From: Pseudomarimonas salicorniae
GTDB lineage: Bacteria > Pseudomonadota > Gammaproteobacteria > Xanthomonadales > Xanthomonadaceae
Assembly (NCBI RefSeq): GCF_023156535.1
Contig: NZ_JALNMH010000011.1
Span: 62,001 to 126,000, forward strand
Length of the DNA: 64,000 bases
Reading direction: 5' to 3'
The position numbers and the translations under genes are program-made. How positions within the stretch are numbered: the stretch's first letter is position 1; each line of letters begins with the position of its first letter. Of this stretch, positions 36,675 to 45,043 are shown one piece after another. Under the pieces are notes generated by a model. That model saw nothing but the letters and a program-made list of their open reading frames with translations, ran no database searches and was not told where the DNA came from.

Positions 36675-37355
36675 TCAGTAGCGGTTGACGCCGCGGCCGT
36701 AGGGTTTTCCGAACTTGTTCATGTGTGGCGGCACCTTGCGTCGGGTCAGTGACAGCTGGACCTCGACCTCGGTCGGGGCCCCGCCGATCTCCACTCGCTT
36801 CTGCCAGATGCTGGCGCGGTCGTGGAACACCACCAGCGTGCCGGGGCCCTCGGGCAGGGAGTCGAGACGGAAGCGGCCCTCGGCATCGGGGCGGGTGAAC
36901 CAGGGCACATCGAGCACCAGGATGTGCGCCGACATCGCGTGGTGAACGTTGCAGTAGACCTTGACCAGCCCCGGCGTGTCGAAGCGGTGCCGGCTGCCTT
37001 CACCGGCGCCGTAGACCCCGGTATCGAACTGGTTGCCGGCGGAGCTGGAGAAGGCGTTGTGCAGGATCGGATCCTGGTTGGGGAAGGCCACCTCGGTGCC
37101 CGGGGTGATCGCCATTACTCTTGGCAGGAACTGCTTGCGGCGGGTGCTCATGCTCTGCGGCGGCATCGGCGCCGGAGGCTCGAATGCGGCGTCGGGGCGG
37201 AAGTAGACCACCGCATCGGCGGCCTCACTGGCGCGCAGGGCCTGTCCGCTGCTGTCGAGCCGGACCTGGCCGGAGAGCGACGCCGCTGCGACGGGCAGCG
37301 GCAGCGCCGCCAGCACGGCAAGGACCAGTCCGGACAGCCGGCGCACGGATCCCAC
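36675..37355 (-). CDS. Exported cupredoxin-like protein (cassette 2)
   Basis: 226 residues, GTG start two bases after the receiver gene. Signal peptide LVLAVLAALPLPVAAA. The putative type-1 copper ligands are H99 (DPILHNAFS), C135, H138 and M141 (YCNVHHAM), the same Cys-x2-His-x2-Met spacing as the protein at 9462-10139, followed by the same kind of beta-sandwich region (GRFRLDSLPEGPGTLVVFHDRASI). An extra Met/Gln-rich stretch (PMPPQSMS) lies before the fold. It is 55 bases upstream of the sensor kinase, and probably supplies its periplasmic redox or copper input. Confidence 0.75.
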   Translation of the reverse strand: MGSVRRLSGLVLAVLAALPLPVAAASLSGQVRLDSSGQALRASEAADAVVYFRPDAAFEPPAPMPPQSMSTRRKQFLPRVMAITPGTEVAFPNQDPILHNAFSSSAGNQFDTGVYGAGEGSRHRFDTPGLVKVYCNVHHAMSAHILVLDVPWFTRPDAEGRFRLDSLPEGPGTLVVFHDRASIWQKRVEIGGAPTEVEVQLSLTRRKVPPHMNKFGKPYGRGVNRY

Positions 37356-37357
37356 GC

Positions 37358-37891
37358 TCAGTTGCCCTCGCTGTTGTCGACCACGCTCGGTCCCGGATCG
37401 CCGTCGTCCAGCGCGGTAGGCAGGCGCGACGCATCGAGCAGGCGCTCGAGATGGGAGAACAGTTCCGCGCGGGGGAAGGGCTTCTTCAGGAAGCTGTCGG
37501 CGCCGATCCGCTGGGCGTAGAACTGCTCGGTGGCCTGCATGTTGCCGCTCATCATGATCACCGGAATGTCGCGGGTCTCGGGGTCGCGCTTGAGCGCGCG
37601 CAGGGCGGCGAATCCGTTCATGCCGGGCAGGACGATATCCAGGAACACGACGTCGGGACGTTCACTGCGGGCCAGCTGGATGCCGGATTCGGCGTCCTGT
37701 GCGGTGCTCGTGAGATAGCCGTTCTGCCTCAGCATCTTGCCGAGGACCGCCAGTACGGTGTTGGAGTCGTCGATGATCAGGGCTCGGGTGCCATCCGGCG
37801 GCGGGCTGCGCGGTCGGCGGCGACGTTCCACGAAACTCTCGGTTCCACCGAAGAGGCGTCTGAACAGGCCGGGTTTTGCGGTGCTGGACAT
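37358..37891 (-). CDS. Single-domain response regulator (CheY/PilH-like)
   Basis: 177 residues from ATG 37891, preceded by GGGGAAG; the longer in-frame version has an untypical Arg/Pro-rich front. A basic N-terminal extension (RRLFGGTESFVERRRR) is followed by a receiver domain with D41/D42, phospho-acceptor D85 (FLDIVLPGMNG), S115 and K137, and an acidic tail. There is no output domain. It resembles pilus-type receivers such as PilH. It starts the cupredoxin-kinase-barrel operon, and no histidine kinase is nearby. Phosphorylation by the Ser/Thr kinase or an orphan histidine kinase are both possible. Confidence 0.85.
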   Translation of the reverse strand: MSSTAKPGLFRRLFGGTESFVERRRRPRSPPPDGTRALIIDDSNTVLAVLGKMLRQNGYLTSTAQDAESGIQLARSERPDVVFLDIVLPGMNGFAALRALKRDPETRDIPVIMMSGNMQATEQFYAQRIGADSFLKKPFPRAELFSHLERLLDASRLPTALDDGDPGPSVVDNSEGN

Positions 37892-38079
37892 GGCGCTTCC
37901 CCCTCTGACCGCGCCAGTGTGGCGCGAGATGCAGGGCTTGGCAAAGGTGGCCGGCGTCACGCGGTCCGGGCGGTCGAGGTCCGCCCGCCGTGGCCCGCGC
38001 GGCCCCCGCGTCAAGACAGCGGATGCCAGCGCCCCCGCCGACCTCTAGACTGTGGGCCTTCCTTTCAAGGCCGCAAGCG

Positions 38080-39921
38080 ATGACTTCCCACGAATCTTCC
38101 GACGGCGTGCCGGCGTTCTCCGAGCTGGGCCTGACCCCGCAACTGGTCACTGCGCTGGCCGCGGTGGGCTATGAAACGCCCTCGCCGATCCAGGCCGCCA
38201 CCATCCCGCCGCTGCTCGAGGGGCGCGACGTGCTCGGCCAAGCGCAGACCGGCACCGGCAAGACCGCAGCCTTCGCCCTGCCGGTGCTCAGCCGTCTCGA
38301 CCCCGGCGCCCGACTGCCGCAGTGCCTGGTGCTGGCGCCGACCCGCGAGCTGGCCATCCAGGTGGCCGAGGCCTTCCAGCGCTACGCCACCGGCATGGAC
38401 GGCTTCCATGTCCTGCCGATCTACGGCGGGCAGAGCTACGGGCCGCAGCTGGGCGCGCTGCGCCGCGGTGTGCAGGTGGTGGTCGGCACGCCCGGTCGGG
38501 TGATCGACCACCTCGAGCGCGGCTCGCTGGACCTGTCCGCCCTGCGCACCCTGGTCCTCGACGAGGCCGACGAGATGCTGCGCATGGGCTTCATCGACGA
38601 CGTCGAGGCAGTGCTGAAGAAGCTGCCCGAGTCGCGCCAGGTGGCGCTGTTCTCGGCGACCATGCCGCCGCCGATCCGGCGCATCGCGCAGACCTACCTG
38701 CGCGACCCGGTCGAGATCAGCATCAAGGCCAAGACCACCACGGCGGCGAACATCCGCCAGCGCTACTGGTGGGTCAGCGGACTGCACAAGCTTGATGCGC
38801 TGACCCGCATCCTCGAGGCCGAGCCGTTCGAGGCGATGATCATCTTCGCCCGCACCAAACAGGCCACCGAGGAGCTGGCCGAGAAGCTCGCCGCGCGCGG
38901 CTTCTCCGCGGCGGCCATCAATGGCGACATCGCGCAGCCGCAGCGTGAGCGCACCATCCAGCGGCTGAAGGAGGGCCAGCTGGACATCCTGGTCGCCACC
39001 GACGTCGCCGCCCGCGGTCTCGACGTCGAGCGGATCAGCCACGTGCTGAACTACGACATTCCCTACGACACCGAGAGCTACGTCCACCGCATCGGCCGCA
39101 CCGGCCGCGCCGGACGCAGCGGCGAGGCGATCCTGTTCGTCACCCCGCGCGAGAAGGGCATGCTCCGCGCCATCGAGCGCGCCACCCGGCAGCCGATCGC
39201 CGAGATGGTCCTGCCCAGCGTCGAGGCGGTGAACGACCAGCGCGTGGCCAAGTTCCTCAGTCGCATCACCGACACCCTGGAGCGTGGAGGGCTGGAGCTC
39301 TACCGTTCCCTGGTGGAGCGCTACGAGACCGAGCACAACGTCCCGGCCGTCGAGGTGGCCGCGGCGCTGGCCCGGCTGCTGCAGGGCGACAGCCCGCTGC
39401 TGCTGGAGCCGCCGGCCCGGCGCGAGCGCGAGGCCGGCCCGCCGCGTGCGGAGCGTCCCGACCGCCCGGAGCGCGGCCGCGAAGAGCGGTCGCCTGGCTC
39501 GCCGAAGCTGATCCGCGAACGCCACCACTTCGACGACGCCGACGGCATGCCGCATCGGCCGCAGCGCGCGCCCGAGGCCGGCATGCGCAGCTATCGGGTC
39601 GAGGTGGGCCACCGCCACGGGGTGAAACCGGGCAATCTGGTCGGCGCCATCGCCAACGAGGCCGGCATCGAGAGCCGCTACATCGGGCGGATCGACATCC
39701 GCGAGGGATTCAGCCTCGTCGATCTGCCGGATCAGGTGCCCGACGACCTGATCGAACACCTCAAGTCGGTCTGGGTGGCCGGGCAGCGCCTGAAGATCCG
39801 CCCCGCGGGAGAGAACGAGCAGGAGCCCGAAGGCCTAGGGCCGCGTGGCGGAGCACGGCGCCCGGGGCGGCCGCCCGGCAAGCCTGGCGGCTTCAAGCGC
39901 AAGCCGCCGCCGCGGCGTTGA
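38080..39921 (+). CDS. deaD: ATP-dependent DEAD-box RNA helicase (DeaD/CsdA-like)
   Basis: 613 residues from ATG 38080. Q motif (TPSPIQAATIP), Walker A AQTGTGKT, VLDEADEML, SAT (FSATMPPP), ATDVAARGLDVE and HRIGRTGRAGR are all present. After the helicase core come a dimerisation-like region, an Arg/Glu-rich stretch and a DbpA-type RNA-binding domain (YRVEVGHRHGVKPGNLVGAIANEAG). It unwinds RNA in ribosome assembly and at low temperature. It is divergent from the receiver gene across a 188-base gap in which I see no firm promoter. Confidence 0.93.
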   Translation: MTSHESSDGVPAFSELGLTPQLVTALAAVGYETPSPIQAATIPPLLEGRDVLGQAQTGTGKTAAFALPVLSRLDPGARLPQCLVLAPTRELAIQVAEAFQRYATGMDGFHVLPIYGGQSYGPQLGALRRGVQVVVGTPGRVIDHLERGSLDLSALRTLVLDEADEMLRMGFIDDVEAVLKKLPESRQVALFSATMPPPIRRIAQTYLRDPVEISIKAKTTTAANIRQRYWWVSGLHKLDALTRILEAEPFEAMIIFARTKQATEELAEKLAARGFSAAAINGDIAQPQRERTIQRLKEGQLDILVATDVAARGLDVERISHVLNYDIPYDTESYVHRIGRTGRAGRSGEAILFVTPREKGMLRAIERATRQPIAEMVLPSVEAVNDQRVAKFLSRITDTLERGGLELYRSLVERYETEHNVPAVEVAAALARLLQGDSPLLLEPPARREREAGPPRAERPDRPERGREERSPGSPKLIRERHHFDDADGMPHRPQRAPEAGMRSYRVEVGHRHGVKPGNLVGAIANEAGIESRYIGRIDIREGFSLVDLPDQVPDDLIEHLKSVWVAGQRLKIRPAGENEQEPEGLGPRGGARRPGRPPGKPGGFKRKPPPRR

Positions 39922-40010
39922 CCGCCCGCGCGGCCGCTGGCGCCGACCGGCGGCGCCCGGCCGCAGGCCAGGCCGGTGCACACTGGTCGCGGCCCAAGCC
40001 AAGGCACGCC

Positions 40011-41450
40011 ATGCGCGCGATCATCCTGCTGCTCTGGGCGCTGGCTTTTCCGGCTCTGGCGCAGACGACCCTGCACGTCGCCACCGACGGCCTAGACGCC
40101 GAAGGCCGGGGCAGCCAGGCCCAGCCCTTCGCCACGATCACCTTCGCCCTCGACCGGGCCGCCTCGGGTGACCTGATCCTGGTGGCGCCTGGCCGCTACG
40201 ACGGCCGCATCCGCATCCGCGGTCGCTTCGATCCGGCGGTCACCATCCGCTCGTCCGAGCCCTACCGTGCCCAGCTCCGCCACACCGCCACCGTGCTGAC
40301 CGTGTTCAGCGATACCGTCGGCGTCGAAGGCATCCGCATCGAGGGCTTCGACATCGCCCATGCCGGCCCGGGAGCCGGCGGGCTGGTGGTCCAGCTGCAG
40401 GCGATCGGCGGACAGCCGACCCGCAATATCACGCTGGCCGACAACGTCATCCACGACAGCTTCAACAACGACCTGCTGAAGATCAACAACGGCGCGGAGC
40501 AGGTCCGCGTGCTCGGCAACCTGTTCTACAACCAGCAGGGCAGCGACGAGCACATCGACATCAACAGCGTCACCGACGTGCTGGTCGAGGGCAACGTGTT
40601 CTTCAACGACTTCGCCGCCTCCGGCCGGGTCAATGGCAACGACACCTCGAGCTTCGTCGTGGTGAAGGACTCCAACGGAAGCAGCGACGGCGTGACCGGC
40701 GCCTCCAACGTGCGCATCCGGCGCAATCTGTTCTTCAACTGGCAAGGCAACACCGGGACCAACTTCGTCCTCTGCGGCGAGGACGGCACGGCCAGCTTCG
40801 AGGCCTTCGACCTCGTGGTCGAGAACAACCTGATGCTCGGCAACAGCGCTGCCACCATGCGTTCGGCCTTCGGCGTCAAGGGCTGTCGCGACGTGGTGTT
40901 CCGGGCCAACACCATCGCCGGCAACCTGCCGGCACTGGAATACGCCTTCCGCTTCAACCGCGAGGGCGCCAATCCGGTGATGCAGAACCTGCTTCTGTAC
41001 AACAACATCTGGTCCGACCCGACCGGAACCATGGGCAAGTTCTCGACCACCCCTCCGGCGGATACCGCAAGCTTCATCTTCCGGCGCAATCTGGTGTTCA
41101 ACGGCGGCTCGACCCTGCCCAGCAGCGGTGCCGAGCTGATCAACCCCGAAGATGATCCGGAGCCGGTGCGCGGCGACCCGGGCCTGCCCGGCCAGACCGG
41201 TCTGGTGACCCCGGTATGGCAGCCGGGCAGCGGGCGCTTCGCCGGCGGCCAGGCGCGTATTGCCGATGTATTCCGTGATCTGGCCGAGCGCTACGGCCGT
41301 CCGCAGCCGACCGGCGCCGGCATCGGCCAGGCGCTGGCAGCGCAGATGCCCCCCGACGACCTGCTCGGGGACCCGCGCCCGGCCAGCCCCAGCCTCGGCG
41401 CGCTCGAGCCGCTCGACGCCAACCGGATCTTCCGCGACGGATTCGAATAG
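40011..41450 (+). CDS. Secreted right-handed beta-helix protein with C-terminal IFRDGFE motif
   Basis: 479 residues. Signal peptide AIILLLWALAFPALAQ. A DUF1565/parallel beta-helix region follows (TDGLDAEGRGSQAQPFATI, LVAPGRYDGRIRIRG, then many N-rich coils such as VLVEGNVFFND and VRIRRNLFFNWQGN). The last residues are LEPLDANRIFRDGFE, a short aromatic/acidic end that I recall from many secreted proteins of this order. Right-handed beta-helix proteins often bind or cut polysaccharides; no catalytic set is evident, so activity is unknown. Confidence 0.8.
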   Translation: MRAIILLLWALAFPALAQTTLHVATDGLDAEGRGSQAQPFATITFALDRAASGDLILVAPGRYDGRIRIRGRFDPAVTIRSSEPYRAQLRHTATVLTVFSDTVGVEGIRIEGFDIAHAGPGAGGLVVQLQAIGGQPTRNITLADNVIHDSFNNDLLKINNGAEQVRVLGNLFYNQQGSDEHIDINSVTDVLVEGNVFFNDFAASGRVNGNDTSSFVVVKDSNGSSDGVTGASNVRIRRNLFFNWQGNTGTNFVLCGEDGTASFEAFDLVVENNLMLGNSAATMRSAFGVKGCRDVVFRANTIAGNLPALEYAFRFNREGANPVMQNLLLYNNIWSDPTGTMGKFSTTPPADTASFIFRRNLVFNGGSTLPSSGAELINPEDDPEPVRGDPGLPGQTGLVTPVWQPGSGRFAGGQARIADVFRDLAERYGRPQPTGAGIGQALAAQMPPDDLLGDPRPASPSLGALEPLDANRIFRDGFE

Positions 41451-41500
41451 TGGCTCGCCGCTCAAGCGGATGCTCAGTCAGGGCGCGAAGAAGGCATTCT

Positions 41501-41850
41501 TAGGGTGCGGCTGACCGCACCGGGCGTAGCGTCCGAACGCCCTTACCAGTGCGCCCAAGGCGCACCCTATGGGGCTTCGCTGACGCCCAACGAAGCCCGA
41601 CTGTGGGAGCGCCCTTGGGCGCGACCGCGGAGATCCGCTCCGACCTCGGTTTGTGGTGAATCCGATGGGGCGCGGTCGCGCCCAAGGGCACTCCCACAAT
41701 TTGACTGCGGCAAGGTCTACCTTTCGGCGCAAACCGGACCCGGAAATCCCGTTGCACGTAGGAGCCAGCTTGCTGGCGATCGTCGCGACCGGGGCGCCTA
41801 TCGCCAGCAAGCTGGCTCCTTGTACATTAGGGTTCTGCGGAAGGTCTGCC
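41501..41850. repeat. Composite REP array, copy B (inverted relative to copy A)
   Basis: The same three modules as copy A in reverse order and orientation: GCGCAC-type palindrome (41501-41572), TGTGGGAG...CTCCCACAA pair (41602-41699) and the GTAGGAGCCAGC REP pair (41758-41820), with matching spacer sequence such as ATTTGACTGCGGCAAGGTCTAC. It fills most of the 427-base gap 41451-41877, where no gene is seen. Confidence 0.88.
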
Positions 41851-41877
41851 TCGCACCCAAAGCTCGGCTTCGTCCCG

Positions 41878-42396
41878 TCAACCCCGCCCTGGCGGCGGGG
41901 CCTGGACGGTGCCGCAGGCCCTGCAGGTCCGCGCCTCGATCGAGGCGTAGTAGCGCTGGAAGACCGGCGGGAAGTCCTTCTCGATGTCGGTCAGCGGGAA
42001 GTACTCCTCGTACAGCTTGGTGTTGCAGCGCTCGCAGAACCACATCAGACCGTCCTGCTCGTGGGGCAGGCGGCGGCGCTCGATGACCAGGCCGATGGAG
42101 TCAGCCATGCGCTGCGGCGAATGCGGCACGCGGGGCGGCAGGTAGAACAGCTGGCCGGCGCGGATCGGGATGTCGCGTGCGGTGCCGTCCTCCTGCACGC
42201 GCAGGACCATCTCGCCCTCGAGCTGGTAGAAGAACTCGGGGCCTTCGTCGTAGTGGTAGTCGCTGCGCGAGTTGGGCCCGCCGACGATCATCACGATGAA
42301 GTCGCCGTCGACGATGCATTTGTTTCCCACCGGCGGCTTGAGCAGGTGGCGGTGCTCGTCGATCCAGGCCTGGAGGTTGATAGGGGGGCTGAGCAT
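41878..42396 (-). CDS. nbaC: 3-hydroxyanthranilate 3,4-dioxygenase
   Basis: 172 residues. The cupin iron ligands are H48, E54 and H92 ([10 protein letters not shown] and PRVPHSP) with substrate Arg R44. The bacterial-type C-terminal rubredoxin-like site is complete: C121, C124, C158, C161. It opens the ring of 3-hydroxyanthranilate to 2-amino-3-carboxymuconate semialdehyde in kynurenine-pathway tryptophan breakdown. It has its own AAGGAG ribosome binding site. It lies downstream of the RidA-like deaminase, carbonic anhydrase and aldehyde dehydrogenase genes, separated by a REP pair. The next enzyme, the decarboxylase ACMSD, is not in the window. Confidence 0.95.
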   Translation of the reverse strand: MLSPPINLQAWIDEHRHLLKPPVGNKCIVDGDFIVMIVGGPNSRSDYHYDEGPEFFYQLEGEMVLRVQEDGTARDIPIRAGQLFYLPPRVPHSPQRMADSIGLVIERRRLPHEQDGLMWFCERCNTKLYEEYFPLTDIEKDFPPVFQRYYASIEARTCRACGTVQAPPPGRG

Positions 42397-42428
42397 GGTC
42401 GGACTCCTTGGCGACCGCTGTGCTCCGG

Positions 42429-42490
42429 ATCGCCGGCAAGCTGGCTCTTACAGTCAGGTCGCTCGTGTAGGAGCCAGCTTGCTGGCGATC
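42429..42490. repeat. REP pair inside the 3-hydroxyanthranilate cluster
   Basis: Two inverted REP units: ATCGCCGGCAAGCTGGCTCT (42429 on) and GTAGGAGCCAGCTTGCTGGC (42467 on). They sit in the 112-base gap between the deaminase stop and the dioxygenase start. The palindrome can form a stable stem in the operon mRNA. Confidence 0.88.
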
Positions 42491-42508
42491 AGGGCGTCGA
42501 CGGCCCGA

Positions 42509-42937
42509 TTATCCCTCGCTCACCCGGGCCAGGCACTTCAGCTCGATGGCGATTGGCGTCGGCAGGCGCTCGATGCCCAGCGTGGTGCGGCAGGGGGCGT
42601 TGGCCGGGTCCGGAAAGTATTCCGCCCAGACGGCATTGTAGGCGTCGAAGTCGTGGGCCATGTCGGTGAGGTAGACGGTGACGTCAACGAGGTCGGCGAG
42701 GCCCGCGCCGCTGGCCTCCAGCACGGCACGCACATTGGCGATCACCGCATGGGTCTGCAGGGCGATGTCGTGGCGCACGAGCCGACCTTCGGCGTCGTGT
42801 TGGTTGCCCGGGATGCTGTTGTCGGCCGGGTTGCGTGGGCCGATTCCGGAGAGGAACAGCAGCTCGCCGACCCGGCGCGCGTGTGGGTAGCTGCCCACCG
42901 GGCGCGGCGCGGCCTGTGCGGAGATCCCGTCGCTCAT
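42509..42937 (-). CDS. RidA-family protein, probable 2-aminomuconate deaminase
   Basis: 142 residues from ATG overlapping the carbonic anhydrase stop (ATGA). RidA/YjgF fold motifs: GELLFLSGIGPRNPADNSIPG, VIANVRAVLEASGAGLADLVDVTVYLTDM, and CRTTLGIERLPTPIAIELKCLA. Length and the GIGPR motif fit the 2-aminomuconate deaminase branch (AmnD/NbaF type) that releases ammonia after the semialdehyde dehydrogenase step. The neighbours nbaC and the semialdehyde dehydrogenase support this; a general RidA enamine deaminase is the alternative. Confidence 0.85.
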   Translation of the reverse strand: MSDGISAQAAPRPVGSYPHARRVGELLFLSGIGPRNPADNSIPGNQHDAEGRLVRHDIALQTHAVIANVRAVLEASGAGLADLVDVTVYLTDMAHDFDAYNAVWAEYFPDPANAPCRTTLGIERLPTPIAIELKCLARVSEG

Positions 42938-43596
42938 GGCGCGGTCTTGCCCGCGCGGACGCTGGAGACGGCTTCGGCATACGCCTTGTCGACCGCCTCC
43001 GGCGCATTGACGCCGAAGCCGAGCTCGCGGATGCGCCCGTCGAGCAGTCCATAGATCCAGCCGTGCACCGTGATCGACTGGCCTCGCGCCCAGGCATCCT
43101 GGATCACGGTGGTCTGGCAGACGTTGACCACCTGCTCGATGACGTTGAGCTCGCAGAGCTTGGCGTGGCGCAGCGACTCGAGCTCGCAGGCGCCGAGGAT
43201 CTCCTGGTGCTGGTGGGCGACGTCGCCGACGTGCCGCAGCCAGTTGTCGGCCAGCCCGACGCGCGTGCCGGCCAAGGCCGCGTGCACGCCTCCGCAACCG
43301 TAGTGGCCACAGACGATGACGTGCTTGACCTTGAGGATGTCGACGGCGAACTGCATGACCGACAGGCAGTTGAGGTCGCCATGGGAGACCACATTGGCGA
43401 TGTTGCGATGGACGAACACCTCGCCCGGCGCCAGGTCGCAGACCTGATTGGCGGGCACCCGGGAGTCGGAGCATCCGATCCAGAGGAAGCGGGGCGCTTG
43501 CTGGGCGGAGAGTCGCTTGAAGAACTGCGGGTCCTCGGCAAGCATCCGCGCGGACCATTCCTTGTTCTTCTTGAGGACGTTCTGCGGAGGGCTCAT
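42934..43596 (-). CDS. Beta-class carbonic anhydrase
   Basis: 220 residues from the ATG overlapping the aldehyde dehydrogenase stop (ATGA). Zinc ligands C42, H98, C101 with the D44-R46 dyad (GCSDSRVPA, VCGHYGCGGVHAAL). It interconverts CO2 and bicarbonate. It is translationally coupled both ways inside the 3-hydroxyanthranilate cluster, where ACMSD would release CO2, so it may serve that pathway. It resembles the Can type. Confidence 0.93.
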   Translation of the reverse strand: MSPPQNVLKKNKEWSARMLAEDPQFFKRLSAQQAPRFLWIGCSDSRVPANQVCDLAPGEVFVHRNIANVVSHGDLNCLSVMQFAVDILKVKHVIVCGHYGCGGVHAALAGTRVGLADNWLRHVGDVAHQHQEILGACELESLRHAKLCELNVIEQVVNVCQTTVIQDAWARGQSITVHGWIYGLLDGRIRELGFGVNAPEAVDKAYAEAVSSVRAGKTAP

Positions 43597-45032
43597 AGGG
43601 TCAGGCACACGTTCCTGGGTTCGGTGAAGAAGCGTAGCGATTCGACGCCGCCCTCGCGACCGATTCCGGAGTCGCCCATGCCGCCGAAGGGTGTGCGCAG
43701 GTCACGGGCCATCCAGCCGTTGACCCAGACGATGCCGGCGCGCAGCCGGGCCGCCATGTCGTGGGCGGTGCCAAGGTCCCGGGTGAAGACGCTGGCCGAG
43801 AGCCCGTAGGCGGTGCCGTTGGCAAGTCGCAGCGCGTCCTCGGCGTCCTCGAACGGCTGCAGCACGATCACCGGGCCGAAAATCTCCTGCTGGTGCAGCG
43901 GACTGTCTTCGGGCAGCGCCTCGATCAGGGTCGGGGCCTGGAACCAGCCGTTGCGGCAGCGGCCCTCGGGGCGCACCGCCTGGCCGCCACAGAGGATCCG
44001 CGCGCCGGCCTGCCGTGCGCTGTCCAGCGCGGCCTGCACCTTGTCGAACTGGGCCCGGGAGGCCAGCGGCCCCATCCTCGTTGCAGGCTGCTGCGGGTCG
44101 CCGACCGTCCAGTTCCGGGCCTCTTCGACCAGGGCCTCGCGCAGGCCCTCGTAGGCCGAGCGCTGGACCAGCAGGCGCGAGCCACACAGGCAGATCTGTC
44201 CGCTGTTCTGCCAGCCGGCGCGCAGCAGGGTCGCGGCCAGCCCCTCCGGCCTTGCATCGGCAAAGACGATGCAGGCGTTCTTGCCGCCCAGTTCCAGCGA
44301 GGCCTTCTTCAGCTGTTCGCCGCAGGTGCGGCCGATCTCTCGGCCAACCCGGGTGCTGCCGGTGAAGCTCACCGCGCGCACGCCGGGATGGGCGACCAGT
44401 GCGCGTCCGGCCTCGTCGCCCTGTCCGTGGACGAGGTTGAGCACCCCAGGTGGAAGACCGGTCTCGCTGGCCAGCTCGACCAGCCGGGTAGCGCTCAGCG
44501 GCGTGATCTCGCTCGGCTTGGCGACCACGGCATTGCCACAGGCCAGGGCCGGCGCGATCTTCCAGCTGAACAGGTACAGCGGCAGGTTCCAGGGCGAAAT
44601 GCAGGCCACCACGCCGAGCGGCTGTCGAAGCGTGTAGTTCAGGCCGACCTCGCCGTGGTGCGACTCCGAGGCCCACTGGGTGATGGCGGCGGCGAAGAAG
44701 CGCAGGTTGGCCAGCGCGCGGGGAAACTCGATGTCGCGGATCAGGGCGATCGGCTTGCCGGTGTCGAGTGCCTCAAGCGCGATGAAGGCCTCGGCCTCGG
44801 CGTCCATCGCGTCGGCAAGGCGGGTCAACCAGGCGGCGCGTGCGGAGTGCGGCAGCGCGGCCCAGGCCGGCTGGGCCGCCCGGGCTGCGGTCACCGCCTG
44901 CTCGACATCGTCGGCGCCGCTGCGCGCCACCCGGGCGATCGTTTCGCCGGTGGCCGGGTCGAACACATCCAGAAAGCGGCCGTCCCGCGCGGACTGGGCG
45001 ACGCCGCCAATCTGGTTCAGGACTTCGCGCAT
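43593..45032 (-). CDS. Aldehyde dehydrogenase, probable 2-aminomuconate-6-semialdehyde dehydrogenase
   Basis: 479 residues. Catalytic set: N149 (SPWNLP), K172 (AKPSE), E247 (LELGGKN) and C281 (NSGQIC). R111 in ANLRFFA matches the Arg that holds the substrate carboxylate in the aminomuconate/hydroxymuconate semialdehyde branch. It would oxidise 2-aminomuconate semialdehyde with NAD+ to 2-aminomuconate, the substrate of the RidA-like deaminase two genes downstream. It starts 11 bases after the SDR stop and overlaps the carbonic anhydrase. A hydroxymuconate-semialdehyde substrate is possible. Confidence 0.88.
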   Translation of the reverse strand: MREVLNQIGGVAQSARDGRFLDVFDPATGETIARVARSGADDVEQAVTAARAAQPAWAALPHSARAAWLTRLADAMDAEAEAFIALEALDTGKPIALIRDIEFPRALANLRFFAAAITQWASESHHGEVGLNYTLRQPLGVVACISPWNLPLYLFSWKIAPALACGNAVVAKPSEITPLSATRLVELASETGLPPGVLNLVHGQGDEAGRALVAHPGVRAVSFTGSTRVGREIGRTCGEQLKKASLELGGKNACIVFADARPEGLAATLLRAGWQNSGQICLCGSRLLVQRSAYEGLREALVEEARNWTVGDPQQPATRMGPLASRAQFDKVQAALDSARQAGARILCGGQAVRPEGRCRNGWFQAPTLIEALPEDSPLHQQEIFGPVIVLQPFEDAEDALRLANGTAYGLSASVFTRDLGTAHDMAARLRAGIVWVNGWMARDLRTPFGGMGDSGIGREGGVESLRFFTEPRNVCLTL

Positions 45033-45043
45033 GGCTGCCGCGC

